Shown here: positions 52,057-61,146 of the stretch, in pieces | Layout of the letters: each line of letters opens with the position of its first letter | Numbering within the stretch: the stretch's first letter is position 1 | Assembly (NCBI RefSeq): GCF_014200605.1 | Contig: NZ_JACHCE010000004.1 | Span: 62,001-126,000, forward strand | Direction: 5' to 3' | Length of the DNA: 64,000 nucleotides | From: Pedobacter cryoconitis | GTDB taxonomy: Bacteria > Bacteroidota > Bacteroidia > Sphingobacteriales > Sphingobacteriaceae | The notes under the pieces: model-generated | Told to the model about the DNA's origin: nothing | Databases searched by the model: none | What the model saw: only the letters and a program-made list of their open reading frames with translations | Translations under genes and position numbers: made by a program

Positions 52057-53823
52057 TCAGATGTCGTTATCTTTGTATAGTGGCAAATTAAAATAGAAGA
52101 TAGCCCCGTTCCCTAATTCACTTTCTACCCAGATCCTGCCATTGTGACGATCTATAATTTCGGCACTTAAATACAAACCTATTCCAAAACCGGAAACATG
52201 GCTCTCGCTTTCTACCCGGTAATACCTGTCGAAAAGCTTATCAATATCTTTGGTGCTAATCCCTATTCCATGATCCTTTACACTAACCTGAACCATTTGA
52301 TTAATAATACTGCAGTTTACTTCTATATTTTTGGCCATAGGTGCGTACTTAACCGCATTCCCTATTAAGTTAACAATCACATTGCCGATCTTATCATAAT
52401 CTGCATAAACAGGCGTCTTCCCACAGCTCTCAAAATGAATGACATGGCTTGTATCCATCATTCTGCTTTCTTCTATGACAACACCAATCAAATCAGTTAA
52501 AGAGAAATGGCTTAGGTTCAATACAATTTTTCCTGATTCCAGCCTGGAAACATTTAAAAAACCATTGATCATACTTGTCATTTTTTTTACCTGTTTTGCA
52601 GCCAGTTCCAATGAGTTATTTACAAAACTATCCTGAAAACCAATGACCTTACGCTGAAGAATCTGAACATGACCGTTTAGGGAAGTTAATGGTGTTTTAA
52701 GTTCATGGCTTACCATGGCAATAAAATCGTTTTTACGTTGCTCGTCTTTTTTGAGTATGGAAATATCCATTACGACCCCCGTAAATGAGGAAAACTCACC
52801 AGATTTATCTGCTTTTAAATTACCTACGGCCCTAAGCCAACGGGTTTCTTTGTCATGATAGCCTATCACAGGATATGAAATATCATAATCTCCATTAAAG
52901 CTAATGGCATTCTCTAATTTTTCAGCTACATATCCGCGATATTCCTCAATAACCTGTCCCAATGCATCTTCTATAGTAATCTCCTGATCTGGATGAAAAC
53001 CAAATAACTCCCGCAAACGGGCGGAGGTAACAAATGCCCTGCTTTCAGAATGGATATGCCAGGTGCCGAAATTAGCAGCCTCGATGGCTAGTCTCAATGC
53101 GATTTCTTTATCTTCAAGCACATCAAAAGTTTGTTTTAAATGTTCATGGGCTAAAGCTAATTCTTCGTTGGAAGCAGTCATTTCTTCATTAATAGCAGCC
53201 AGCTCGTCAGAAATTCTACGGTAACGTGCTTCACTATCCGAAAGGTCCTTTACCCTGGCTTCGACTCTTCGCTCCAGATCTTCATTTAAACTAACTAATT
53301 CTTCCTGACTTTGAGAAAGTTCTTCATTAACTGCATTCAACTCTTCATTAGATGCGGCAAGCTCTTCGTTGAGTGCCTGTTCACGTGCAAGGGCCTCTTC
53401 CCTGTCATAAACCTGCTGCAGGATACTGCGGTTAGCAACCCTGTCAGTCACATCTGTTGCCGTATGAAGTATACAAATGGTCTGACCGGATTCATCTTTT
53501 ATAGCCCTGTATTCAAAATCGAAATAAAAGGTTCTGATCTGCCCCCCGACTTTAAGTTCAGCAGCAGTTTCTCTGCCCGAAAGTGTAATACCCTCCTTCC
53601 AGACCCGTTTGAACATCTTTGCAAAGGGCTGCCCTTTAAGTTCCGGAAGTGCTTCTTCTAAGGTCTTTCCTATTACCAATTGATCTTTATCCCAAATATC
53701 CAGCATTGCCTGATTAGCCATTTGGATCACTGCATCTTCACCGATATGAATAGCAGTCGCAATTTTGGTCTGACTTAAAACTGCTATTAACTGATCTTTA
53801 TTTAAAAAATGGATTTCGCTCAT
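52057..53823 (-). CDS. PAS-domain histidine kinase with coiled-coil signalling helix
   Basis: The protein has 588 residues. A PAS domain (about 12-130) with the same pattern as the kinase at 10210 (KIATAIHIGEDAVIQMANQAMLDIWDKDQLVIGKTLEEALPELKGQPF) is followed by a long coiled coil (about 135-240; EELAASNEELNAVNEELSQSQEEL), a PAS_3-type domain (about 245-350), HisKA with AMVSHELKTPLTSL and HATPase_c (NLIGNAVKYAP, DHGIGIS, GFGIGLYL). It has no transmembrane segment. It is soluble and orphan, and paralogous to the kinases at 1 and 10210. Confidence 0.93.
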   Translation of the reverse strand: MSEIHFLNKDQLIAVLSQTKIATAIHIGEDAVIQMANQAMLDIWDKDQLVIGKTLEEALPELKGQPFAKMFKRVWKEGITLSGRETAAELKVGGQIRTFYFDFEYRAIKDESGQTICILHTATDVTDRVANRSILQQVYDREEALAREQALNEELAASNEELNAVNEELSQSQEELVSLNEDLERRVEARVKDLSDSEARYRRISDELAAINEEMTASNEELALAHEHLKQTFDVLEDKEIALRLAIEAANFGTWHIHSESRAFVTSARLRELFGFHPDQEITIEDALGQVIEEYRGYVAEKLENAISFNGDYDISYPVIGYHDKETRWLRAVGNLKADKSGEFSSFTGVVMDISILKKDEQRKNDFIAMVSHELKTPLTSLNGHVQILQRKVIGFQDSFVNNSLELAAKQVKKMTSMINGFLNVSRLESGKIVLNLSHFSLTDLIGVVIEESRMMDTSHVIHFESCGKTPVYADYDKIGNVIVNLIGNAVKYAPMAKNIEVNCSIINQMVQVSVKDHGIGISTKDIDKLFDRYYRVESESHVSGFGIGLYLSAEIIDRHNGRIWVESELGNGAIFYFNLPLYKDNDI

Positions 53824-54011
53824 GTATATAAGAGAATTTAATGCTTTTAACTGAATATAACCGAGTTCAGGGATTTTTGTTTAACAGAATTTTGAATTCC
53901 AATCTATATATTTCTCTGCATATATGAAAAAATTTATGGACAGAAATAATTAAATAAATTCCTTAAACCATACGGGAATAATTGTGTTGTATAGAGGAAA
54001 TATAAAATCTA

Positions 54012-54596
54012 ATGAAACAAATCATTTATTTTCTTGCAACTACTATAACTATACTTTCATTTCAAAGTTGTAGCGGTGATAAAGATGCTAAGGATGCAGC
54101 AGATAGTGTTAACCAGGTTAAAGAGAGAACGCCAAATGTGATGGCTACCGGTACACTTGAAGTAAATTTATCTGATGCTGAATTTGCGACAAAGGTTGCA
54201 GTTGAAGGAATGTCGGAAGTTGAGCTGGGCAAAATAGCACTGCACAGTACAAATAATGTAAAGCTAAAGGATTTTGCCAGAATGATGGTTAAAGATTATA
54301 ATAAGTCAAATCAGGAATTAGCTTCAATAGCATTAAAGAAAAACATATCACTTCCTCTGATTCTTGATCATGAAAATCAGAAAAAATCTCATGAACTTAA
54401 TGAAATAGCTGATGGAGATTTTGACCGGGTTTATATAAAAACTATGGTTGATAAACATAAAAGTCTGCTAAAGGTGATGCAAAAAGAAGCTAAAGATGGT
54501 AAAGATGCAGCTCTTAGAACCTTCGCTGCCAAAACTGCTGCTATTGTTCAGTCACACCTGGATATAATCAGTAAAATACAGGAAAGCCCCAAATAG
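54012..54596 (+). CDS. DUF4142-family lipoprotein
   Basis: The 194-residue protein has a lipoprotein signal (TILSFQSC, Cys20) and a helical DUF4142 domain (about 55-190; LSDAEFATKVAVEGMSEVELGKIALHSTNNVKLKDFARMMVKDYNKSNQEL ... HKSLLKVMQKEAKDGKDAALRTFAAKTAAIVQSHLDI). The family is a ferritin-like four-helix bundle of unknown function, frequent in Bacteroidetes envelopes and often found near stress genes. It converges with the YjbR gene at 54609, 12 bp away. Confidence 0.9.
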   Translation: MKQIIYFLATTITILSFQSCSGDKDAKDAADSVNQVKERTPNVMATGTLEVNLSDAEFATKVAVEGMSEVELGKIALHSTNNVKLKDFARMMVKDYNKSNQELASIALKKNISLPLILDHENQKKSHELNEIADGDFDRVYIKTMVDKHKSLLKVMQKEAKDGKDAALRTFAAKTAAIVQSHLDIISKIQESPK

Positions 54597-54608
54597 CTTT
54601 TTTGGATG

Positions 54609-54971
54609 TTATAACGTATTACTTTCCCTTATTTCTTCTTGTATCTTTTTAGGCAGGCTATGATATACCAGTTTATAAGAATGATCTATATTCTCTTGCA
54701 ATTGCCTGAAAGTCAAACGGCCATCCATATAAATGGTATTCCAATGCTTTTTATTCATATGAAAACCAGGTATTATTTCTTCATATTGCTCACGTAATGT
54801 AACTGCACGTTCAGGATCACATTTGACGTTAAAACGGTTTGAGGCTGTAAGGCTAATAAGCAAAAATATTTTCTCCCCTATTTTAAAAACCAGCGTATCT
54901 TCTCCAAAAGGAAGACCTTCTGTTGTTCCTGGTTTTGACAAACAATAATCACGCAGTTCTTCTATATTCAT
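54609..54971 (-). CDS. MmcQ/YjbR-family protein
   Basis: The frame opens at 54995, but ATG 54971 (MNIEELRDYCLSKPG, 120 residues) is the usual family start. The pattern is YjbR/CyaY-like: LPFGEDTLVFKIGEKIFLLISLTASNRFNVKCDPERAVTLREQYEEIIPGFHMNKKHWNTIYMDG. The family has a double-wing DNA-binding-type fold, but its function is not settled. There is no clear operon partner. Confidence 0.88.
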   Translation of the reverse strand: MNIEELRDYCLSKPGTTEGLPFGEDTLVFKIGEKIFLLISLTASNRFNVKCDPERAVTLREQYEEIIPGFHMNKKHWNTIYMDGRLTFRQLQENIDHSYKLVYHSLPKKIQEEIRESNTL

Positions 54972-55049
54972 ATATGATTCAAATATAATATTCATCTGGT
55001 TAATATTAAAGATTTAAAGTTAATCGGGCTATCAACCTATCTTAATGTA

Positions 55050-55080
55050 TTTGTATTAAATCCAAATAAAACTATATTTG
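55050..55080 (+). promoter_or_regulatory. sigma-type Bacteroidetes promoter of the PepSY gene
   Basis: TTTG (55050-55053), a 19-nt spacer and TATATTTG (55073-55080) match the -33/-7 consensus exactly. The expected transcription start, near 55085, leaves a leader of about 48 nt before ATG 55133. Confidence 0.75.
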
Positions 55081-55132
55081 CCGCATTCAGCAGGTATGAA
55101 GATTTAATTTTACAGCCCGGCTATTCATTCTA

Positions 55133-56233
55133 ATGAAACGAAATAAAGGATTCAAACAGGCCGCCAGGTTTATCCATCTATGGCTGGGGTTATTTACAGG
55201 TATTATCGTAGTCATTATTAGTCTCACAGGATGTATTTATGTTTTTGAAAAAGAGATTAGAGATTATCTGCAAAAGGACTATGCTTTTGTTCCGGCAAAC
55301 GAACAGCAGCCGGTAAGTTTAGCTGTTCTTTTGCAAGATTTTGAAAAGATAGCTCCTGCCCAAAAGATTACCGGTATTAAGATCAATAATAGGGCAAAAA
55401 ACGCTACGGTATGTTTTACCACTAAAAAACATAATGTGTACTATCTCAATCCTTTTAATGGCAGCCTGGTGAAAAAGACCAAACCAGATTTCTTAATCAC
55501 GGTTCAGGAGATCCATACCTCATTGCTTTTAGGGGAAACGGGTAAATTTATAATCCGCTGGTCGGTGGTGATCTTTGTAATTATGCTGATCTCTGGCCTG
55601 ATTTTATGGTTTCCAGGACAGGTAAGACTGATCAAACAGGCTTTGACGGTTAAATGGAAAGGTTCTTTTAAGCGGGTTAATTATGACTTACACAATGTAG
55701 CCGGGTTTTATGTTTCCGGGATTTTATTAATCAGCGCATTGTCAGGGCTGTATTTCGGTTTTAAAGAAGTACGGACGGCCGTGAGTTTTTTAAGTGGATC
55801 AAAATTAACGGAAGGCCATAAAGCTGCTCCCGATCAGCCAATTATTAAGGAGACTATAGCTGAACGCTATGAAAGGATATACAGAAACGCAATTGTCCAA
55901 TATCCTGGTGCTGATCTTACCAATCTTTCTATTCGCAAAGATGGCAATGTCAGACTTCGTTTAACCTATCCGTCTGACTGGGCGAGAAAACGAAATACAT
56001 TTTTTTATAATGCGGACAACGGTCAGTTAATCCGCTCAAAGCTTTACAAAGATTATAACCGGGCAGATATAATCGAAGCGACTAATTACGATTTACACAC
56101 CGGACAATTATTTGGACTTTTTGGTAAAATTGTAGCAACTATAGTAAGCCTGATTGCCGCAAGCTTACCAATTACCGGTTTTATAATCTGGTTAAAAAAA
56201 GGAAAAAAGAAGAAAATCAAGCAAAGAAGCTAA
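55133..56233 (+). CDS. PepSY-associated membrane protein
   Basis: The 366-residue protein has the PepSY_TM layout: a first helix with FIHLWLGLFTGIIVVIISLTGCIYVFEKEI (about 11-40), a periplasmic part with EIHTSLLLG, a second helix pair near residues 140-160 and 190-212 (YDLHNVAGFYVSGILLISALSGLYF), a PepSY-type region with YNADNGQLIRSKLYKDYNRADIIEATNYDLHTGQLFG, and a final helix (about 330-355). The conserved His residues in the helices suggest heme binding; relatives are tied to iron uptake. It follows an excellent promoter. It overlaps LysE by 4 bp, convergent. Confidence 0.9.
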   Translation: MKRNKGFKQAARFIHLWLGLFTGIIVVIISLTGCIYVFEKEIRDYLQKDYAFVPANEQQPVSLAVLLQDFEKIAPAQKITGIKINNRAKNATVCFTTKKHNVYYLNPFNGSLVKKTKPDFLITVQEIHTSLLLGETGKFIIRWSVVIFVIMLISGLILWFPGQVRLIKQALTVKWKGSFKRVNYDLHNVAGFYVSGILLISALSGLYFGFKEVRTAVSFLSGSKLTEGHKAAPDQPIIKETIAERYERIYRNAIVQYPGADLTNLSIRKDGNVRLRLTYPSDWARKRNTFFYNADNGQLIRSKLYKDYNRADIIEATNYDLHTGQLFGLFGKIVATIVSLIAASLPITGFIIWLKKGKKKKIKQRS

Positions 56234-56871
56234 TTCCCTTTCACTTTGGTTAACAGCATTTTAGTAGCAAGTGAAACCAAAACACTCGCCATAACCCATT
56301 TTTGTATTTTAACCCATACCGGGTTTGCATTGAACCATATAGCCGCTCTTGCAGCGATGAGAATGATTGTAATGTTCATCATTGCACTCGCTGTAATTTG
56401 AATTAAACCAAGCTGAAAGCACTGTGCCACAAGATGACCGGCCTCTGGCCTGATAAATAAAGGGAAAAGTGATAAATAGAAAACGGCCATTTTCGGGTTC
56501 AGCAAATTAGTTAGCAGACCCATGGTAAATAACTTTAAAGGTTTATCCTCTGGCAGATTATTTTGCACAGAGAAAATCCCTCCTGTACCGGGTTTTATCG
56601 CCTGAAAGGCAAGATAAAATAAGTAAATGGCACCCGAAACCTTTAACGCAGTAAATAAAAATGGTACCGCAAGCAGAACTGCTGTAAGACCAAAAGCGAC
56701 CATAGTGATATGAAACAAAAAACCAAATAATACGCCAAGAAGAGAAATCAGACCTGCCCTTTTTCCCTGGGTAATTGAACGGGAAATCAGATAAATCATA
56801 TTAGGACCAGGTGTCATGGCCAAAGCAATGGCTGCAATCAGGAAAATCAGAAGTTCTTTTTGTGTGATCAT
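56230..56871 (-). CDS. LysE/RhtB-family amino-acid exporter
   Basis: The 213-residue protein has about six transmembrane helices with the family motif MTPGPNMIYLISRSITQGKRAGLISLLGVLFGFLFH (about 18-55) and GLLTNLLNPKMAVFYLSLFPLFI in the middle. The family exports amino acids or derivatives; the substrate cannot be told. It lies 36 bp downstream of the AraC gene on the same strand, so it may share its transcript, and converges with the PepSY gene with overlapping stop codons. Confidence 0.93.
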   Translation of the reverse strand: MITQKELLIFLIAAIALAMTPGPNMIYLISRSITQGKRAGLISLLGVLFGFLFHITMVAFGLTAVLLAVPFLFTALKVSGAIYLFYLAFQAIKPGTGGIFSVQNNLPEDKPLKLFTMGLLTNLLNPKMAVFYLSLFPLFIRPEAGHLVAQCFQLGLIQITASAMMNITIILIAARAAIWFNANPVWVKIQKWVMASVLVSLATKMLLTKVKGN

Positions 56872-56907
56872 AAATTAAATTGATGTTTGGGGGTTAATAG
56901 CTGTTTA

Positions 56908-57816
56908 TTAAGATCTGAATGCTACAGGAGTAAAAGAAGTTTGCTTTTTAAAGAAATTGGAAAAATGTGCCAGCTCATCAAACCCCAGCGTGTAGGATAT
57001 TTCAGAGATATTCCAATCCGTCTGTTTCAATAATATTTTTGCCTCCTGTACGATCCTTTGACTGATCACATGAGTAGTTGTTCTGCCAGTATTATTTTTT
57101 AATACTTTATTGAGATGATTGACATGAATAGACAGTCTGTTTGCATAATCCGTAGCTGAGCGAAGAGTTAATTTTTGCTGTGGGGATTCTATAGGAAATT
57201 GTCTTTCCAACAGCTCTATAAATAAAGAAAATATCCTGTCAGAAGCATTTTTAACAGCGTCTATTGCAGGCATTGGCTGCAGTTTTTGCCCGTAATGAAT
57301 AACTTCCAGTACAAGATTACGGAGCAGATCATATTTATAAATATAATCTGCTCCCATCTCTTTATTCATTTTCCGGAAGATATATTCGAGTTCTTCAGTT
57401 TCTTCTTTAGTGAGCTGAAATACTGGTAATGTACCGGGTTGAAATATGGGCAAATCATCAAGGACAATTCCAACTTTATTTTTCGATAAAAAATCGGCTG
57501 TAAAAATACAAAACAGACCTGTTTGGTTGTCATCATGGGGCAACCAGTGGTAAGGAATTTTAGGAGTTGCAAAAAGCAAAGCACTCTCTTCAATTTCTAT
57601 GACCTTATCTGCGTATTCTGCCCTGTTTTTCCCCCTTATTAAACTGATCTTATAATAGGCTCTTCTGCTATATGGCATAAACCGTGTACCCGTTTTTTTA
57701 TCAAATAGTTTTTCAATTTCGAATATATTGAAATGACCTATCTCTTTGGTAATCCCTTCCGGGAGTTTAGCTGTTGCCTGCTGGTAAAAGTCTTCTATGG
57801 ATGTATTTCCAATCAT
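56908..57816 (-). CDS. AraC-family regulator
   Basis: The 302-residue protein has an N-terminal cupin-like sensing domain and a C-terminal double HTH: TDYANRLSIHVNHLNKVLKNNTGRTTTHVISQRIVQEAKILLKQTDWNISEISYTLGFDELAHFSNFFKKQTSFTPVAFR. It lies between an SDR gene (60 bp upstream, same strand) and LysE. Both are candidate targets. It resembles the AraC gene at 6413 in layout but not closely in sequence. Confidence 0.92.
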   Translation of the reverse strand: MIGNTSIEDFYQQATAKLPEGITKEIGHFNIFEIEKLFDKKTGTRFMPYSRRAYYKISLIRGKNRAEYADKVIEIEESALLFATPKIPYHWLPHDDNQTGLFCIFTADFLSKNKVGIVLDDLPIFQPGTLPVFQLTKEETEELEYIFRKMNKEMGADYIYKYDLLRNLVLEVIHYGQKLQPMPAIDAVKNASDRIFSLFIELLERQFPIESPQQKLTLRSATDYANRLSIHVNHLNKVLKNNTGRTTTHVISQRIVQEAKILLKQTDWNISEISYTLGFDELAHFSNFFKKQTSFTPVAFRS

Positions 57817-57876
57817 ATTCTTTTGAAAAATTCAGATTTTGCTCCCATTAAAGGTATAAATTTTTAAGGAGCAAAA

Positions 57877-58641
57877 TTAAACATTCATACCACCCGATAC
57901 TTCCAGACGCTGAGCAGTTATCCATCCGGCATCTTCTGTACACAAGAAAGCTACAACACCGCCAATATCACCTGGCAACCCTACACGTCCTAAAGCCGTT
58001 ATACTGCTGATGTGTTTATTAAGCTGCTCATTATCTCTTACATGACCACCAGAGAAATCAGTCTCTATTGCACCTGGAGCAATACTGTTTACTCTAATCC
58101 CTCTGGGACCTAATTCTACAGCCATGTATCTCGTAAATACTTCAATTGCGCCTTTCATTGCCCCATAGGCAGAATATCCAGGCATACTGAAACGTGCAAG
58201 ACCTGAAGAAACATTGATAATACCACCACCATCGTTTAGTAAACTTATTGCTTGCTGCGTTAAGAAATAAACACCTTTGAAGTGTACATTCATCAGCTCA
58301 TCAAAAGTATCTTCAGTAATAGTTTCAATAAGTCCGTTACGCCCAATTCCACCGTTATTAATTAGAAAATCAAACCGGTCTGTATTAAATTTGCTGTTAA
58401 GTATTTCTTTAAGCTGATCAAAAAAGCGATTAAAGCTTTTAACCTCACCAGCATCCAGTTGCAATACAGCAGCTTTCTGTCCGATCTGTTCAATTTGAGC
58501 CGCTACTGCTAATGCATCTTCTTTCTTGCTATGATAGGTAAGAATTACATCTATACCTTTTTCGGCAAGTCTGATTGCCATATTTTTACCTAAACCACGA
58601 CCACCACCGGTTACTAAGGCTATTTTATTTTTACTTTCCAT
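57877..58641 (-). CDS. short-chain dehydrogenase/reductase, FabG-like
   Basis: The 254-residue SDR has TGGGRGLG (11-18), INNGG (94-98; the usual A of NNAG is a G), catalytic Ser145/146, Tyr159 and Lys163 in YSAYGAMKGA, and a C-terminal GDIGGVVAFLCTEDAGWITAQRLEVSGGMNV typical of FabG-like 3-oxoacyl reductases or related dehydrogenases. The substrate is unknown. A CAAAGGTA (58662-58669, minus-strand TACCTTTG) element matches the -7 consensus. It is first in an SDR-AraC-LysE series. Confidence 0.92.
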   Translation of the reverse strand: MESKNKIALVTGGGRGLGKNMAIRLAEKGIDVILTYHSKKEDALAVAAQIEQIGQKAAVLQLDAGEVKSFNRFFDQLKEILNSKFNTDRFDFLINNGGIGRNGLIETITEDTFDELMNVHFKGVYFLTQQAISLLNDGGGIINVSSGLARFSMPGYSAYGAMKGAIEVFTRYMAVELGPRGIRVNSIAPGAIETDFSGGHVRDNEQLNKHISSITALGRVGLPGDIGGVVAFLCTEDAGWITAQRLEVSGGMNV

Positions 58642-58899
58642 CTTTTTTTAAATTGATAGCTCAAAGGTAAACCGGATATAAAAACCGTGTTTACAGATAT
58701 CAATCCATTATTTGCAAATTTCAAATCATGAAGATTGATCAGGTGCTGAAAAGTTGTCTTTTCAGCTGTCAGTTTTTCAACAGATCTGAAAATATTTCAG
58801 CAACTGGTTCTGATTAACCTTTTGGCACAGGTGTTGAATATTTGAATCAAATTAACCTAATTCTTCTTTATCAAACCGTTGAAATCAGCAGTCCTGATC

Positions 58900-59112
58900 A
58901 TGAAACCAGAAGAGTACGAAGAGCTATTCAGCCAGCTAAATTTGCCAGATGAGATCAAACTCTGGCCCGGAGTTTATATTAAAGAAGTAACCAAATTTAT
59001 TGAAAGTCATTTACTGGTACTTAAAAGTAAGAACAGTGACCGGCAAAAGGAGTTACATAAAATACGCCTTGATCGGCTACTTGAATTGGTTAAACCTAAA
59101 GCAACCGATTGA
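58900..59112 (+). CDS. small hypothetical protein (DUF6965-like, 70 aa)
   Basis: The frame can be opened at TTG 58879, but ATG 58900 (MKPEEYEELFSQLNLPDEIKLWPGVYIKEVTKFIESHL) looks like the start. The pattern 'L..lP..i.L.pGvyI.evtkFi.sHl ... RLdRLleL' resembles the DUF6965 family. No function is known. The 237-bp region before it (58642-58878) contains no other gene, only AT-rich DNA with the promoter element of the divergent SDR. Confidence 0.6.
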   Translation: MKPEEYEELFSQLNLPDEIKLWPGVYIKEVTKFIESHLLVLKSKNSDRQKELHKIRLDRLLELVKPKATD

Positions 59113-59272
59113 TCGTTATAGCTTTAATAGCGCTGTTGTTGTACCCAATTTCTAATTAGAAAATAAAATATGATTATTTTAAAACCAGTTACTTCTTTAA
59201 TTGTTAATGGCTCTGTTAATCATCGTTCTATAGCCGGATAAAGGTCCTAACAGATTTTTAATTATTAAAATT

Positions 59273-59500
59273 ATGAAATTTACTATCATTGATCCTACTG
59301 ACAATATGCTTTTGGATTTAACTGCACTACCTGAAGATTATCATGGGATACAAGGTTGGCGCATCGTTTTTCCAGAAAATGATTCTATTGTTATGGCTGA
59401 GAAAAATCAGCAATGGGAAGTTATGGAAGAGCCGGATATTAGCCCCGATCTTATAAATGCCATTATTAAAGGGCTTAAACCACTTATCCAGTATTCTTAA
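59273..59500 (+). CDS. small hypothetical protein (75 aa)
   Basis: A short soluble acidic protein, not recognised (MKFTIIDPTDNMLLDLTALPEDYHGIQGWRIVFPENDSIVMAEKNQQWEVMEEPDISPDLINAIIKGL). The frame starts at ATG with normal codon use and is flanked by intergenic DNA. Like the gene at 1434 it could belong to the many small unassigned Bacteroidetes proteins. It runs toward the gene at 59528 and ends before the shared hairpin. Confidence 0.55.
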   Translation: MKFTIIDPTDNMLLDLTALPEDYHGIQGWRIVFPENDSIVMAEKNQQWEVMEEPDISPDLINAIIKGLKPLIQYS

Positions 59501-59514
59501 GTTCTTGCAAAAAG

Positions 59515-59549
59515 ATTAAAGCGGAAGTTATTGGTTTTTCCGCTTTAAT
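59515..59549 (-). terminator. hairpin overlapping the 3' end of the gene at 59528
   Basis: Arms ATTAAAGCGGA (59515-59525) and TCCGCTTTAAT (59539-59549) are perfectly complementary with a 13-nt loop that contains the stop codon of the minus-strand gene. On that strand a CTTTTTG tract follows, so it should terminate that gene. Confidence 0.7.
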
Positions 59550-60220
59550 CCATTCAAAAAAGCTAGCTTGATAAAAAATGCATCAGCAAATTCGGAGTAC
59601 ATGAAATCAATCTTTTTTCCTGCTTCCAATTCCTTATAAAAATTAAGCAGCATACCTTTACCCGGAGCATCGGGCAGGTAATTATTAAAAAAGTCTTTAG
59701 TTTTTTCTACCGGGGCAAAACAGAGCATGAAAGCTAAAGGGGTTAAAGACTGCGCAGTATAACGGTTAAATTTTGTTCCGTTGGTACTCAAAAATGAGAT
59801 TGCTTTATCTGTATCTTCAAAGAGATTAAAAACTGGCAATACATAAATTTTGATAGTACTGACTATTTCAGCAATAGTCTTTTCCTGATTACTGCCTGAA
59901 ACATTCCATGATTTCCATTCCTGAAAATGAGATATATACCCTATTTGAGAACCATATACAATATCATTACTGTACTGTCCATCAGTATGTTCCTGTAACC
60001 ATTTTTTTAATTTCTTAGAAGAGATCTGGATGTGAGGCAATAATTTAATATAACCGCCAGTGTTTAAGGAACTGGATTGAAAATCAATTTCAAAAGTAAG
60101 ATCATTGTCTGCTGCAACCTTCTTTAAGCAAGCCCCTTTTTTTATGGCTTTAAATTTAAATTCTGCCAGACCATCATTTATCTGATTACATGCATCTAAA
60201 AAAACTTCTCTTGAATCCAT
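59528..60220 (-). CDS. hypothetical protein (230 aa)
   Basis: Not recognised with confidence. The pattern FKFKAIKKGACLKKVAADNDLTFEIDFQSSSLNTGGYIKLLPHIQISSKKLKKWLQEH, an amphipathic start followed by beta strands, resembles DUF4304-type proteins, but this is weak. It has no signal peptide or membrane helix. It lies 69 bp downstream of the metallopeptidase-like gene at 60290 on the same strand and may share its operon. Confidence 0.65.
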   Translation of the reverse strand: MDSREVFLDACNQINDGLAEFKFKAIKKGACLKKVAADNDLTFEIDFQSSSLNTGGYIKLLPHIQISSKKLKKWLQEHTDGQYSNDIVYGSQIGYISHFQEWKSWNVSGSNQEKTIAEIVSTIKIYVLPVFNLFEDTDKAISFLSTNGTKFNRYTAQSLTPLAFMLCFAPVEKTKDFFNNYLPDAPGKGMLLNFYKELEAGKKIDFMYSEFADAFFIKLAFLNGLKRKNQ

Positions 60221-60289
60221 CTGCCAAAATAATCATATTTCTTTGGATAAAAACTTTCTTTATTTACCAGATTCTTTGAGAAATGGGGT

Positions 60290-61138
60290 TTAATAACTGT
60301 TTATCATCTTTATATCACCATCAGGATGCAGCCGGTGATTACATGCTGACCAATCTCCGTTGCTGTGCATCGCATGCGCACAAGGAATAAGATCTCCATT
60401 TGGATGACAAGGAGTAGTATTTCCATAATAGCCATTACATACATGTACACAAGCTATTAAATCTCCATAACTGTGCAATGGATGAATGCAGGCAGTACTA
60501 TGTCCATCTGGATGTGCCTGATGCTGACAGGCAACCCGGACTGAGCTAGAATGCTCACCACCTGAAGACCTTTTGATGTAGCGGTAACCTTCTCTAACGA
60601 GCGCAGCACGTTCACCTCCTGTAGAATGTGTATGGTCATCATTTTCTGGAAGAGCATTCAAATAGTTGCATACTATATTGATATCATAGCCATAGCTTGC
60701 CAGAAATTTACCTGCATATATATCTGCTTCATCTTCATACTGTGTTGCACTTGTTTTAAACCTGAAATTACTTCCTGAAGGATGATAAATATTTTCCTGG
60801 TGACCTAATGCCTGATGCCCCCATTCATGAGCAAACATAAAGGCGAGTATATTTGCATTCTTGTTTATACTGGAATAATCAATAATAATTATCCCTCCGT
60901 TATGCGCCTGCCCCCAATTGAAGGTTTGTCCCAGAACAATGTAATAATCCATATTGGAATATGAGACAAGCTGTCTGTAAATTACATTGGCCTTTGGTAT
61001 GTTATAAGCATAATAAATCCGGCCAAAATTCGCATCTCTTAATTCCTGTAGGAAATATTTCTGACCATCAGTAAGATTGTATTGTGCAGATGCTGCATTA
61101 CTAATCAAGAGCATCAATAAAATAATATATTTTTTCAT
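60290..61138 (-). CDS. secreted HExxH metallopeptidase-like protein with C-terminal Cys/His repeats
   Basis: The 282-residue protein has a signal peptide (1-18, ending ASA). The metallopeptidase motif HEWGH (104-108), followed by ALGHQEN, and a downstream EDEAD (135-139) fit a gluzincin-type M48-like zinc site. From residue 204 to 275 a run of short repeats appears, C-x-H-x-x-H-x-x-G-D-x-x-x (CQHQAHPDGHSTA, CIHPLHSYGDLIA, a degenerate unit, CAHAMHSNGDWSA, CNHRLHPDGDIKM) with a 13-residue period. The repeats could bind metal. It is the second of two adjacent HExxH proteins (next upstream 61147) on the same strand. Confidence 0.82.
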   Translation of the reverse strand: MKKYIILLMLLISNAASAQYNLTDGQKYFLQELRDANFGRIYYAYNIPKANVIYRQLVSYSNMDYYIVLGQTFNWGQAHNGGIIIIDYSSINKNANILAFMFAHEWGHQALGHQENIYHPSGSNFRFKTSATQYEDEADIYAGKFLASYGYDINIVCNYLNALPENDDHTHSTGGERAALVREGYRYIKRSSGGEHSSSVRVACQHQAHPDGHSTACIHPLHSYGDLIACVHVCNGYYGNTTPCHPNGDLIPCAHAMHSNGDWSACNHRLHPDGDIKMINSY

Positions 61139-61146
61139 GATTTAGC

